A stretch of DNA of 45,864 bases from a virus. Both the position numbers and the translations under genes were made by a program. The stretch is from positions 1 through 45,864 of IMG/VR virus record IMGVR_UViG_3300032294_001619, one strand, 5' to 3'. The notes under the pieces are model-generated. The model made no database searches and was not told the DNA's origin. It was given only the letters and a program-made list of their open reading frames with translations. Below, one piece after another: positions 23,626 through 31,375 of the stretch; position 1 is the first letter of the stretch; every line of letters begins with the position of its first letter.

Positions 23626-24246
23626 ATGGCGAATAGATATCCGCTGATTTATAACTCCAATGCGAATCAACTTCAAGAACTCCAAGCAGGAGATAATCTT
23701 GATTTAGGTGGTTCTGGGATTAGTAGCGTAGGTAATATTAACTCAACGGGTATCATTACCGCAACGAGTTTCAGTGGTGGATTTAGTGGAACTTTTAGTG
23801 GAAACGCAACTGGACTGACTGGTTCTCCAAGTATTGTTGTAAATAATCTTTATACTTCTGGTATAAGTACCTTTACTCAAAACATAAATCTTCGTGATAA
23901 TGTTAAGGCAAACTTTGGTGATGGTGATGATCTCAGAATTTATCATGACGGAACAAACAGTTATGTAGAAGATACGGGAACTGGAAACTTATATCTTTCT
24001 GGTTCAACTGATGTCATTATTCAGCATCACAGCACTGGTGAAACGATGGCAAAGTTCACTGGCAATGGTGCCTCTGAACTTTATTATGATAATAGTAAAA
24101 AGTTTGAAACCGTTAGTGTTGGTGCTACGGTCACTGGAACTTTATATGCTACAAATTTTGTTGGTAATGGTTCACAACTAACTGGTATTGCTGCTGGTGG
24201 TGGTGAAGGTTCTTACAATGAACTTGATGGTATGCTTTTTGGATAA
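23626..24246 (+). CDS. Fibre-like protein, cassette 4
   Basis: A 206-residue fibre protein. The N-terminus is MANRYPLIYNSNANQLQEL, different from the other cassettes. It then has STGIITATSFSGG, a FGDGDDLRIYHDGTNSYVEDTGTGNLYLSG module and GASELYYDNSKKFET, ending NFVGNGSQLTGI. The FGDG..LRI(Y/V) module also occurs in the 4181 and 7867 products. The domain mixing shows that the phage's fibres exchange parts. It is followed by a late promoter and the 24270 gene, not directly by the glycine-rich gene. Confidence 0.83.
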   Translation: MANRYPLIYNSNANQLQELQAGDNLDLGGSGISSVGNINSTGIITATSFSGGFSGTFSGNATGLTGSPSIVVNNLYTSGISTFTQNINLRDNVKANFGDGDDLRIYHDGTNSYVEDTGTGNLYLSGSTDVIIQHHSTGETMAKFTGNGASELYYDNSKKFETVSVGATVTGTLYATNFVGNGSQLTGIAAGGGEGSYNELDGMLFG

Positions 24247-24249
24247 ATA
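24243..24249 (+). promoter_or_regulatory. Late promoter (ATAAATA)
   Basis: GGATAAATAAC overlaps the 23626 stop codon, 20 nt before the ATG at 24270. Confidence 0.75.
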
Positions 24250-24269
24250 ACTTAAAAAAGAACAATACG

Positions 24270-24677
24270 ATGTCACTCAAAAGAACTAAACTACTGGGAA
24301 TACAATCAGTCACTGGTATTGCAACAGTAGGTATTTTGACAGTTGGAACAACTCAAACTGCTGGTGGAGTTGGAATTGCATCAACCACTTATGTTCGTGG
24401 TGTGATAATGCACAATACTGGATTTGCAACTTGCACTTCATCTCTTTATGTGTATCCAAGTAGTGTCGCTTCTCCTGTGACAGGTGTTGGACAAACTGCT
24501 TATCGTTTAGCAAGAGTAGACTTATCGCAGAATGAAACTTTTTTCTTTGAAATGAATTATCCTTTGGTTCTTACAAATCAAGAAAAGATTGTTGTGGAAG
24601 TTATACCACCAGGGTCGGGAGGAGCAGGTATTGGTAGTGTCGTGAACTATCAAATTCTTGGTGATACTGATATCTGA
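24270..24677 (+). CDS. Small structural protein
   Basis: A 135-residue beta-rich protein: SLKRTKLLGIQSVTGIATVGILTV at the N-terminus, then YVRGVIMHNTGFATCTSSLYVYPSS and a Q(E)KI.VEVIPPG hairpin near the end. The middle and C-terminal layout (attached strand, a short K/N turn, then (L/V).E..D/P) recalls the small structural proteins at 3831 and 12761, but the resemblance is weak. It sits between the cassette-4 fibre and its glycine-rich partner. Ribosome site and start are ordinary. Confidence 0.74.
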   Translation: MSLKRTKLLGIQSVTGIATVGILTVGTTQTAGGVGIASTTYVRGVIMHNTGFATCTSSLYVYPSSVASPVTGVGQTAYRLARVDLSQNETFFFEMNYPLVLTNQEKIVVEVIPPGSGGAGIGSVVNYQILGDTDI

Positions 24678-24692
24678 TAAGAGGTAAATAGA

Positions 24693-25826
24693 ATGGGTGC
24701 AAAAAGTTCAGACAACGGACCTAAAGGTGTTGGTAATAATAAAAGGTTAGATCAACATCTTGTTGAATATTTCAGTACAAAAAGAACGAGTGGAATATCG
24801 ACAAATTATGTTCCTCCATTACCATCTGTAAATGCTACTGGAGGAACAATTACCACTTGGAATAATTACACAATACATTCTTTTCCTGGTGGATCAGTTG
24901 GTAGTTCAAATCCATACACTTTTACTATTCCAGTAGTTGCAACACCTTTAATACCGTCAACCAATTTTGATATTATTTTGGTTGCTGGTGGAGGTAGTGG
25001 TGGAGATGATACTCCAGGTGCTTATGGCGGTGGCGGTGGGGGAGCTGGTGGAGTAAGATTTATTCCACAAATATCATTACCTATTGGATCATATCCAATT
25101 AGTGTTGGTGGCGGTGCAAATGCATCCCCAGGAGATGGTGTAAATGGGCAACCAACAGTTTTTAATCCTGGGGATGGTAATGGTATTCCATCAATTACAG
25201 TTCATGGTGGAGGATATGGTGGTGCCGGTAGTGGAGGAGGAGGAAATCCTGGTGGGTCTGGCGGAGGAAAAGATTATCCCGGTCCAACAGCTCAATTTGG
25301 TGCAGGAAATAATGGAGCAGGAAATAGTCCAGAACCAAGAGCAAGTGGACCAACATCACCCATTGGCGATACTAGATTCCAAGGAAGTCCTGGAAACGCA
25401 ACTGCCTCTGATACATCTTACTCTGGTGGTGGCGGTGGTGGAGCAAGATATAGTCCTCCAACATATTACTCGACGCCAATGCTTGTACCTGGTATCACTG
25501 TTCCTGCTCCCGCAGTATCTTTTAGAGCGCAAGGTGGTGATGGAATCGATTTTAGTCCTATAATTGGACCAAGAGCAACCAATGGATTTGGTGATAGTAA
25601 TTATCCAACAGAAGCTTGGTTTGGTGGTGGAGGTCATGGAGGTCAATACCCAGGAGGAACTGGTGCTCCTGGCACGGGAGGAAAAGGTGGTGGAGGTGGA
25701 GCTCCTCAACCATCAAAAAATGGACAACCAAATACTGGTGGAGGTGGAGCAGTTTATCAGGGAAATGGTGGTCCAGGAATTGTATTAATCAGATACAAAA
25801 ATACTGGAGGATCTACTGGATCTTAA
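24693..25826 (+). CDS. Glycine-rich adhesin-like protein 4
   Basis: A 377-residue protein. A basic N-terminal part (about 1-40, with KGVGNNKRLDQHLVEYFSTKR) is unlike the other copies. It is followed by GGTITTWNNYTIHSFPGG, a FDIILVAGGGSGG strand, (GGGG)n blocks near 110-120, 170-195, 245-255 and 310-345, and the closing PGIVLIRYKN. Loops rich in Pro, Tyr and Ser separate the runs. Fits the same adhesin-tip class as its four paralogues. A GAGGT ribosome site precedes the ATG. It is followed by an oxygenase gene. Confidence 0.8.
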   Translation: MGAKSSDNGPKGVGNNKRLDQHLVEYFSTKRTSGISTNYVPPLPSVNATGGTITTWNNYTIHSFPGGSVGSSNPYTFTIPVVATPLIPSTNFDIILVAGGGSGGDDTPGAYGGGGGGAGGVRFIPQISLPIGSYPISVGGGANASPGDGVNGQPTVFNPGDGNGIPSITVHGGGYGGAGSGGGGNPGGSGGGKDYPGPTAQFGAGNNGAGNSPEPRASGPTSPIGDTRFQGSPGNATASDTSYSGGGGGGARYSPPTYYSTPMLVPGITVPAPAVSFRAQGGDGIDFSPIIGPRATNGFGDSNYPTEAWFGGGGHGGQYPGGTGAPGTGGKGGGGGAPQPSKNGQPNTGGGGAVYQGNGGPGIVLIRYKNTGGSTGS

Positions 25827-25852
25827 CTATAAAACTTTTGCTTTAAAATATA

Positions 25853-26428
25853 ATGAGAGAATTTTTTGTGCTGGATAATTTTTTTGAAGATCCAGATGAG
25901 GTTAGAAAAAGAGCTTTAAATTATTTTAGATTTTATAATTCAACAGATCATCCAGATCCTCAACATTTATTGCAGTTTCCTGGATTGAGAACCAATTATA
26001 TTAATCTTCAAGATACTGAATTATCTAAAATGATTATTGAAAAACAAGCGGCAATAACAAACTTTATTACAAATAACCGCGTAGATTGGTCGCATGAAGA
26101 CAATAGAGTGTGGAATACTTTTTCACTTACTTTTAAAAATATAAACAAGCAGTTACCTCAATGGCATCAAGATTTTATTGGAGAAAATGATAATAAGTGT
26201 GAGTATTATTATGCTGGTGTTGTTTATTTAAATAAAAATGTAAGAAAAGGGAGAGGAACAAAAATAAAACTTTCTTCTGGTGAAATTGTAAATGTTGAGA
26301 ATAAGTATAATCGTTTTGTAATATACAATTCAAAACTTCCACATACGATTGCAAAATCTTTTGGATGGAATAAAGATAATGGTAGACTTGTAATGTCTCA
26401 ATTTTTTTCTTTCAATCTAAAAAAATAA
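25853..26428 (+). CDS. 2OG-Fe(II) oxygenase-like protein (DUF6445-like)
   Basis: A 191-residue protein: FFVLDNFFEDPDEVRKRAL at the start, then QWHQDF (H105-Q-D107), a YYAGVVYLNKN strand, NRFVIYNSKLPHTIAKSFG (H164) and GRLVMSQFF (R178). The metal- and 2OG-binding set is complete. The layout resembles the phage and marine-bacterial group often annotated DUF6445; assignment from memory. It occupies the slot after glycine-rich protein 4, where sulfotransferases sit in cassettes 2 and 3. AT-rich. A TATAAT (25847-25852) directly abuts the ATG and so is unlikely to be its promoter. Confidence 0.78.
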   Translation: MREFFVLDNFFEDPDEVRKRALNYFRFYNSTDHPDPQHLLQFPGLRTNYINLQDTELSKMIIEKQAAITNFITNNRVDWSHEDNRVWNTFSLTFKNINKQLPQWHQDFIGENDNKCEYYYAGVVYLNKNVRKGRGTKIKLSSGEIVNVENKYNRFVIYNSKLPHTIAKSFGWNKDNGRLVMSQFFSFNLKK

Positions 26429-26431
26429 ATA
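26425..26431 (+). promoter_or_regulatory. Late promoter (ATAAATA)
   Basis: AAATAAATAG overlaps the 25853 stop, 21 nt before the ATG at 26453. Confidence 0.72.
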
Positions 26432-26452
26432 GATAAAACAAGAAGGGCAACG

Positions 26453-26839
26453 ATGTTTAATTTTGCGAGAGTTAATTCCAATAACAAAGTTGTAGATGTT
26501 GTCTTTGTATTTGATGATATTGTAACAGATGATGATGGCAATTTATATGAACATTGGGCATACACTCACTTATATGAAAAATATCCAGATTCAAAAAAAG
26601 ATTATTGGGTAATGATTGATAATAAAAAAAATTGGGGATACATAGGTAATACCTTTGATAAGTTTAAAGATGGATTTATTTCTGAAAAACCATATCCATC
26701 GTGGACACTAGATGAAAACACTTTGAAGTGGACTCCACCTGTACCAGAACCAATTTTAACTGATGAAGAAAAAGAAGTTTCAACTAATTTAAACTGGAAT
26801 GAAGAACTTCAAGTATGGGAAAAATATACCTTAATATGA
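26453..26839 (+). CDS. Diverged MAHFA-family protein
   Basis: A 128-residue protein in the same family plan as 10099 and 26885: (F)(N)FARVNSNNKVVDVV start, DDDGN turn, W.YIGNTFDKFKDGFI(S)EKPYPSW core, and a W....PPVPEP ending with two W-E hairpins. The conserved cysteine segment (FCK..LG) of its relatives is replaced by YTHLYEKYPDSKKDYW. More AT-rich than 26885, with its own late promoter. Function unknown. Confidence 0.74.
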   Translation: MFNFARVNSNNKVVDVVFVFDDIVTDDDGNLYEHWAYTHLYEKYPDSKKDYWVMIDNKKNWGYIGNTFDKFKDGFISEKPYPSWTLDENTLKWTPPVPEPILTDEEKEVSTNLNWNEELQVWEKYTLI

Positions 26840-26845
26840 TATAAT
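26837..26845 (+). promoter_or_regulatory. Extended -10 promoter (TGATATAAT)
   Basis: The same 9-bp element as at 10550 and 31331, here about 40 nt upstream of the ATG at 26885. The -10 TATAAT is at 26840-26845. Confidence 0.48.
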
Positions 26846-26884
26846 AAATATTTTAAAATAACATCAATTAATATAAAGAAAACA

Positions 26885-27307
26885 ATGGCACACTTTGCAC
26901 AACTAGATGAAAACAATGTGGTAACTCAGGTCATTGTAGTTGCCAATGAAGATACTTCGGATGTAAACGGAAACGAAGTAGAAGAAATCGGTGTAGCATT
27001 CTGTAAGAAACTTCTGGGTGCTGATACCAACTGGAAGCAGACTTCATACAACAATAACTTCCGAGTACGCTACGCAGGGATCTCATATCACTATAATGAG
27101 GAACTAGATGCTTTCATTGCACCAAAACCCTTTGAGTCTTGGGTTCTTAACACAGAAACCGCTGACTGGGAATCACCAGTTGGTCCTGCTCCCGCACTGA
27201 CCGAAGCAGAAATTGAAGCACGTTCATTCTATCGCTGGGATGAAGAAGCAGGTGCTTGGGAACTCTTTACTCCCGAACCACCAGCAGAAGAAACACCTAC
27301 TGAATGA
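26885..27307 (+). CDS. Conserved cyanophage protein, MAHFAxLDxNNVVTQV family
   Basis: A 140-residue protein, MAHFAQLDENNVVTQVIVV, NGNEVEEIGVAFCKKLLG, NWKQTSYNNNFRVRYAGI, PFESWVLNTETADWESP, ending in an acidic Pro/Glu tail. It aligns along its length with the 10099 protein and, more weakly, with 26453. Codon use is GC-richer than 26453, like core genes, and it has a strong terminator 3 nt beyond the stop. This is the standard form of a family common in T4-like cyanophages; its function is not known to me. Confidence 0.85.
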   Translation: MAHFAQLDENNVVTQVIVVANEDTSDVNGNEVEEIGVAFCKKLLGADTNWKQTSYNNNFRVRYAGISYHYNEELDAFIAPKPFESWVLNTETADWESPVGPAPALTEAEIEARSFYRWDEEAGAWELFTPEPPAEETPTE

Positions 27308-27312
27308 TAAGC

Positions 27313-27337
27313 AAGGAGGGGCAACCCTCCTTTTTTT
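27313..27337 (+). terminator. Rho-independent terminator
   Basis: AAGGAGGG / CCCTCCTT stem with a GCAA tetraloop and a T-run to 27337, directly after the 26885 gene. It separates this unit from the 27342 late promoter. Confidence 0.93.
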
Positions 27338-27341
27338 ATAA

Positions 27342-27348
27342 CTAAATA
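27342..27348 (+). promoter_or_regulatory. Late promoter (CTAAATA)
   Basis: ACTAAATAATAG lies just behind the terminator and 27 nt before the ATG at 27376. Confidence 0.7.
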
Positions 27349-27375
27349 ATAGCAACGCAGATCGTCTATAAATCA

Positions 27376-28632
27376 ATGCCCCTTATCGGCAATCCTTATG
27401 TCGTTGGAGATACGACAGGAAACTTTAAGAAACTTGATAATCTTTCGTCATACACTTTGACGTTTGATCCGTCAGTTAAAGTATCTCTCACAAACGACAC
27501 AATCACTGAAATAGATCATAGGTTCGTTACAGGACAGAGAGTCACCTATACGCACGGCGGTGGAAGTGCAATCGGTGGTCTGACTTCTGGAAGTGCTTAT
27601 TATATTGTTAATAATAGTGCAGACACAATCAAACTTGCTGCAACATATGCAGATGCGCTTGCAAGCAATACAATCAATCTGACTTCTGTTGGATCTGGAA
27701 CTGCTCATACAATCAATCTTGCCTTTGATGGAATTAACACAAGATTCAGAGCAACTTATGGAAACGGTGGAAAAGCAAGAATCACAAATGCTTCCCAACT
27801 GACTATTTCAATCAATGGTGTTCTGCAACAACCATTTGAGACCTCAACGCCTACTGATGGTTATGGTATTGAGCATCCTGGTGTTATTGTTTTCTCAGTT
27901 GCTCCTGGAAGTGGTGATGTTTTCTGGGGAAACATTATTGCCAATAACTTCCCAACTTATGATATTAGTGACAATAAGGTTGATAACTTCACCGCAAATG
28001 GTGTAGATACTGATTTCACACTTTCCCAAGTAGCACCAAATAATGAAAGCGTTCTTGTAACGATTGATGGTGTCACACAATATCCAAGTGATAATGATAC
28101 CGCAAGATCATATTCAATCTATGGTAGTGTTCTAAGTTTTACTGAGGCACCAGAATCAGGTGCAGCGATTCAGGCAAGACACATTGGTTTTGCTGGTGCC
28201 ACAAGTAGTGCAGTCACTGGATTCAATGGAAGAACTGGTAATGTTGGTTTAAGACCTGGTGACCCATTAGTTGGTGTTGGTATTCAGTCTGGTGGGGTTA
28301 CCATTGGTGCTGGTGTTACTCAGATCAATTTTATTGGTGCAGGAAATACAGTTGCTGTTGTTGGTGATCGTATTGATGTTAGCATTTCTGGTGGTGGTTC
28401 TGGTGGCATTGGAACAAACATAAGTGATGTTAGTGGATTTTCTTATATTGACCAAAGTGGAAAACTAATCACATCAAATATAGTATTCGATACAACAAAT
28501 TCTGGAATTTCTAATTCTTATATTTTATTATCAGATAAAAAAATGACCATTGATACTGGTGTTGGAGTGACTATTGGAACTGGAAAACTTTTAGTAATAG
28601 ATCCATTTGATTTGCCAGATCCATTATCATAA
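27376..28632 (+). CDS. Virion structural protein with repeated DGVxQxP modules
   Basis: A 418-residue beta-rich protein. The start IGNPYVVGDTTGNFKKLDNLSSYT resembles that of the 23199 product (YIGRPQQTGPYIKLDDISDQF). Two hairpin modules follow the pattern (I/V)(S/T)I(N/D)GV.Q.P ... (I/L).F..AP..G near residues 144-185 and 225-270; the 23199 protein has one. There is a VTGFNGRTGNVGL segment near 285 and a Gly-rich end. Likely a fibre or collar protein in the late operon leading to cassette 5. Confidence 0.8.
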   Translation: MPLIGNPYVVGDTTGNFKKLDNLSSYTLTFDPSVKVSLTNDTITEIDHRFVTGQRVTYTHGGGSAIGGLTSGSAYYIVNNSADTIKLAATYADALASNTINLTSVGSGTAHTINLAFDGINTRFRATYGNGGKARITNASQLTISINGVLQQPFETSTPTDGYGIEHPGVIVFSVAPGSGDVFWGNIIANNFPTYDISDNKVDNFTANGVDTDFTLSQVAPNNESVLVTIDGVTQYPSDNDTARSYSIYGSVLSFTEAPESGAAIQARHIGFAGATSSAVTGFNGRTGNVGLRPGDPLVGVGIQSGGVTIGAGVTQINFIGAGNTVAVVGDRIDVSISGGGSGGIGTNISDVSGFSYIDQSGKLITSNIVFDTTNSGISNSYILLSDKKMTIDTGVGVTIGTGKLLVIDPFDLPDPLS

Positions 28633-28635
28633 ATA
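28629..28635 (+). promoter_or_regulatory. Late promoter (ATAAATA)
   Basis: TCATAAATAACTAAAAAAG overlaps the 27376 stop and is 21 nt before the ATG at 28657. Confidence 0.76.
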
Positions 28636-28656
28636 ACTAAAAAAGAAGCATAGAAA

Positions 28657-29352
28657 ATGTCGCAGTTAAATGTTGATGTCATAAAAAATAAATCGGGGAC
28701 TGGTGGTCCTACTTTACAAGCACTCACAGTAACGACTAATGCGACAGTTACTGGTGTTGTAACTGCTTCGAGTTTTGTTGGACCAGTAACTGGTAATGTA
28801 ACTGGAAATCTTACAGGAACTGCAACAACAGCAACTTTGGCAACCAATGCACAAGGACTCACTGGTTCTCCAAGCATTTCAGTTTCTGGTGTTAATAATA
28901 CTGGCATTTCAACTCTAACAGATTTGAGAGTTGCATCCATTGCAGATAAAACAACTCTTGTATCTGGTAACTCGGTAAGTCTTGTTTATAATACTGGTGG
29001 TGGTAACGTTGCGATCTGCACAAATCCAACAGGACCCATCATACTGAATGTAACGGGTGTTCCAACCGATAGTTCTTTTGATAATCGTGCAATCTCATTT
29101 GCGGTAATCGTTCAGCAAGGTGCAACTGCTTATGGTTGCACAAACGTTACATTAAATGGTGTTGCGTTTGGTGCAAATGCTGCTGCTGGTGTTCAGACTG
29201 CAATCTCTTATGTGTCTGGAACAGTCGCAACTGGAAGCACCACTGGTTATGATGTCTTTAACTTTACTGGTATTAATACCGTTGGTTCTGCGGCATCAAC
29301 ACTTAACTACAAACTACTCTCAAACGTAAGCGGCGGATATAGAAGGTACTGA
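28657..29352 (+). CDS. Fibre-like protein, cassette 5
   Basis: A 231-residue fibre protein. The N-terminal plug SQLNVDVIKNKSGTGGPTL is shared with cassettes 2 and 3. A short shaft (VTGVVTASSFVGPVTGNVTGNLTG, NAQGLTGSPSI) is followed by a C-terminal domain that closely matches 19986: LVSGNSVSLVYN, NVAICTNPTGPIILNVTG, SSFDNRAISF, FNFTGINTVGSA.STLNY. The cassette looks like a duplicate of cassette 3. The glycine-rich gene starts 3 nt after the stop codon. Confidence 0.85.
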   Translation: MSQLNVDVIKNKSGTGGPTLQALTVTTNATVTGVVTASSFVGPVTGNVTGNLTGTATTATLATNAQGLTGSPSISVSGVNNTGISTLTDLRVASIADKTTLVSGNSVSLVYNTGGGNVAICTNPTGPIILNVTGVPTDSSFDNRAISFAVIVQQGATAYGCTNVTLNGVAFGANAAAGVQTAISYVSGTVATGSTTGYDVFNFTGINTVGSAASTLNYKLLSNVSGGYRRY

Positions 29353-29355
29353 TTT

Positions 29356-30681
29356 ATGGCTCCCATTGTTACTTCTCTGGCATCGATTGTAAAACAGTTT
29401 GGTATTGGCGCTGTTCTTGCTGCTCCTAGTGGTGGTGGATTCACTTATACTGGTGCAAGTGGAGGTGTGGTTAGTGATTATGTAGATCCAGGACCTGGTA
29501 CTAGATATCGTGCTCATATTTTCACATCATCTGGAACTTTTACAGTCACTGATCCTGCTATTGCAAGTGTTGAGTATCTTGTTGTTGCAGGCGGTGGTGC
29601 AGGAGGATTTGGACACGGTGGTGGAGGGGGTGCTGGTGGATTGCGAACTAATCTTTCTGGGCATCCATTAGCAGGTTCAGCATTTCCAATATCACCAGGT
29701 CCTTATAGTGTAACTGTTGGTGGTGGCGGAGCCGGTGCTAATGTTTATCATACAGTTGGCGCTAATGGTACTCCATCGGCATTTTCTACTATCACTTCTA
29801 CGGCAGGTGGTGGTGGTGGTATCAATAATGGTGGAACTTATATAGGAGGAAGTGCTGGAGGTTCTGGTGGTGGTGGATCAGGAGCACCCAATAATCCAAA
29901 TAAGGGAGCAGGAAACAGTCCACCAACATCACCATCGCAAGGAAATCCTGGCGGTGATGGTGCAGGAACTTCCGGTTCATCGGCTGTCGCTGCTGGCGGT
30001 GGCGGCGGTGCAGCAGGTGCAGGAACACCTGCATCGGGGTCTACAACTCCCGGACCTGGTGGAGCAGGAGTTCAAATTGCTATTGCTGGGCCCGCATCTA
30101 CTACAACTGGTGTTGGGGCATTAAATCCAGGCCCAGGACAATATCAATGGTTTGCCGGCGGCGGCGCCGGTTCTGGATCTGCGGGTAATAGTTCTGCAAC
30201 AGGTGGTGTAGGTGGTGGAGGAAGTACAGAACCTGGTTCTAATGGATTAGGATATTCTGGAGTATATGCTACTGGCGGCGGCGGTGGTGGCGCATCTTCA
30301 AAAGGACAAGATTCCCAAGCATCAGGATTCACCAATGGTACAAATCAACCATCTTTTGGAGGAAATGGACAACCTTTTCCACTTTATCAAGGACCTTTAA
30401 TAGGCATACCTTCTTTAAATCCTTTTGGTGGATTTTTTGGTGGTGGTGGCGGAGGTGGATCTGGTAGAGATGGTTGGGTTAATAATGCAGGAGCAGCACC
30501 AAAACCAAATTATACTCCTGGTGGTGGCGGAAAAGCAGCAGACCACAATGGATCAGGGCCGTTAAATAATACTGTTGCTGGTGTTGATTATTTAGGTGGA
30601 GGTGGAGGAGGATACTCCTTTTTCCCAGAAGTATCATTATCTCAACCTGGTGGAAAAGGTATAGTTGTTATAAGAATTTAA
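29356..30681 (+). CDS. Glycine-rich adhesin-like protein 5
   Basis: At 441 residues the largest of the five. It starts MAPIVTSLASIVKQFG, then YRAHIFTSSGTFTVTDPAIASVEYLVVAGGGAGG, a GGGGGAGGL block, a PGPYSVTVGGGG strand, and at least six further polyglycine runs divided by Pro/Ser/Thr/Asn loops. It ends GGKGIVVIRI. Its N-terminal opening matches cassette 3. It overlaps the minus-strand oxygenase at 30678 by 4 nt, tail to tail. Likely tip adhesin by analogy with T-even gp38. Confidence 0.8.
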   Translation: MAPIVTSLASIVKQFGIGAVLAAPSGGGFTYTGASGGVVSDYVDPGPGTRYRAHIFTSSGTFTVTDPAIASVEYLVVAGGGAGGFGHGGGGGAGGLRTNLSGHPLAGSAFPISPGPYSVTVGGGGAGANVYHTVGANGTPSAFSTITSTAGGGGGINNGGTYIGGSAGGSGGGGSGAPNNPNKGAGNSPPTSPSQGNPGGDGAGTSGSSAVAAGGGGGAAGAGTPASGSTTPGPGGAGVQIAIAGPASTTTGVGALNPGPGQYQWFAGGGAGSGSAGNSSATGGVGGGGSTEPGSNGLGYSGVYATGGGGGGASSKGQDSQASGFTNGTNQPSFGGNGQPFPLYQGPLIGIPSLNPFGGFFGGGGGGGSGRDGWVNNAGAAPKPNYTPGGGGKAADHNGSGPLNNTVAGVDYLGGGGGGYSFFPEVSLSQPGGKGIVVIRI

Positions 30682-31319
30682 GGTAAATATAAGTTACTCG
30701 TTTCTGCTTTTAAGGTTCCTTTAAGAAAGACATTAAAAGCAATAGAATATCTAACTATATTAGTATTATTTTTTAAAACTTTATGTTTTAAATAACTGGG
30801 AAAAAACATTAAATCATATTTTTGTGGTTTGATTGTGTATGAAGTAGAATTAATGTGATTCCATTCGGTAATATTTGCGTTAATATTTAATGCACACTTT
30901 TCGTGAGTTGGCGAATAAAAACTGATTTCTGAAGGGATTTCTTCAAACGGATAATAGGATCCACTAAAAAAACTATTACTGTGATAATGCTCTTCTCCAC
31001 TTTCACCAGGGCAGCAACAAGTGCTCCACATAGCACAAATGTATGGTTCTATATCTTCATCATAACAATAAATTTTTTTCAATGAGGATCTAACAATTTC
31101 ATTAATTTTTTCTAGTAATGATAAATATTTTTCATTACTTTCTAATTTAGTAAATGCATTTTTTCCGTCAGACAACATCTCTTGATTAATATTTCCACTG
31201 GCAACATATTCTCTATGATTTTGAATAATATCTCTTTTTATAATGTCAATGTCATTTAGATATAATTTTGTTCTAAAAAGTGGAGTAGGAAATAAGTTTT
31301 CTAAATCAACAGGTTCCAT
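30678..31319 (-). CDS. 2OG-Fe(II) oxygenase, TIGR02466-like
   Basis: A 213-residue protein on the minus strand. The N-terminus LENLFPTPLFRTKLY is the family's usual opening. Ligands: H111-Y-H113 in EEHYHSNSFFSGSYYP, H179 in MFFPSYLKHKVL and R190 in VRYSIAFNVF. HxH in place of HxD is seen here as in the 18952 product. It is the only minus-strand gene in the adhesin region and points toward glycine-rich protein 5, so it is probably transcribed separately. AT-rich. Its start lies 57 bp from that of the divergent halogenase gene. Confidence 0.82.
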   Translation of the reverse strand: MEPVDLENLFPTPLFRTKLYLNDIDIIKRDIIQNHREYVASGNINQEMLSDGKNAFTKLESNEKYLSLLEKINEIVRSSLKKIYCYDEDIEPYICAMWSTCCCPGESGEEHYHSNSFFSGSYYPFEEIPSEISFYSPTHEKCALNINANITEWNHINSTSYTIKPQKYDLMFFPSYLKHKVLKNNTNIVRYSIAFNVFLKGTLKAETSNLYLP

Positions 31320-31330
31320 TTAAAAGTTTA

Positions 31331-31339
31331 TGATATAAT
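31331..31339 (+). promoter_or_regulatory. Extended -10 promoter (TGATATAAT)
   Basis: Third copy of the 9-bp element, in the 56-bp gap between divergent oxygenase and halogenase genes, 36 nt before the halogenase ATG. A TATACT at 31354 is an alternative. Confidence 0.5.
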
Positions 31340-31375
31340 TAATACTATCTATTATACTACAATAATATTAAAAAA

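Noticed and set aside
7867-30681. Diversity-generating retroelement acting on the adhesins
   Set aside because: No reverse transcriptase, template repeat or IMH-like element seen in the window; variation would have to come from recombination or slippage.
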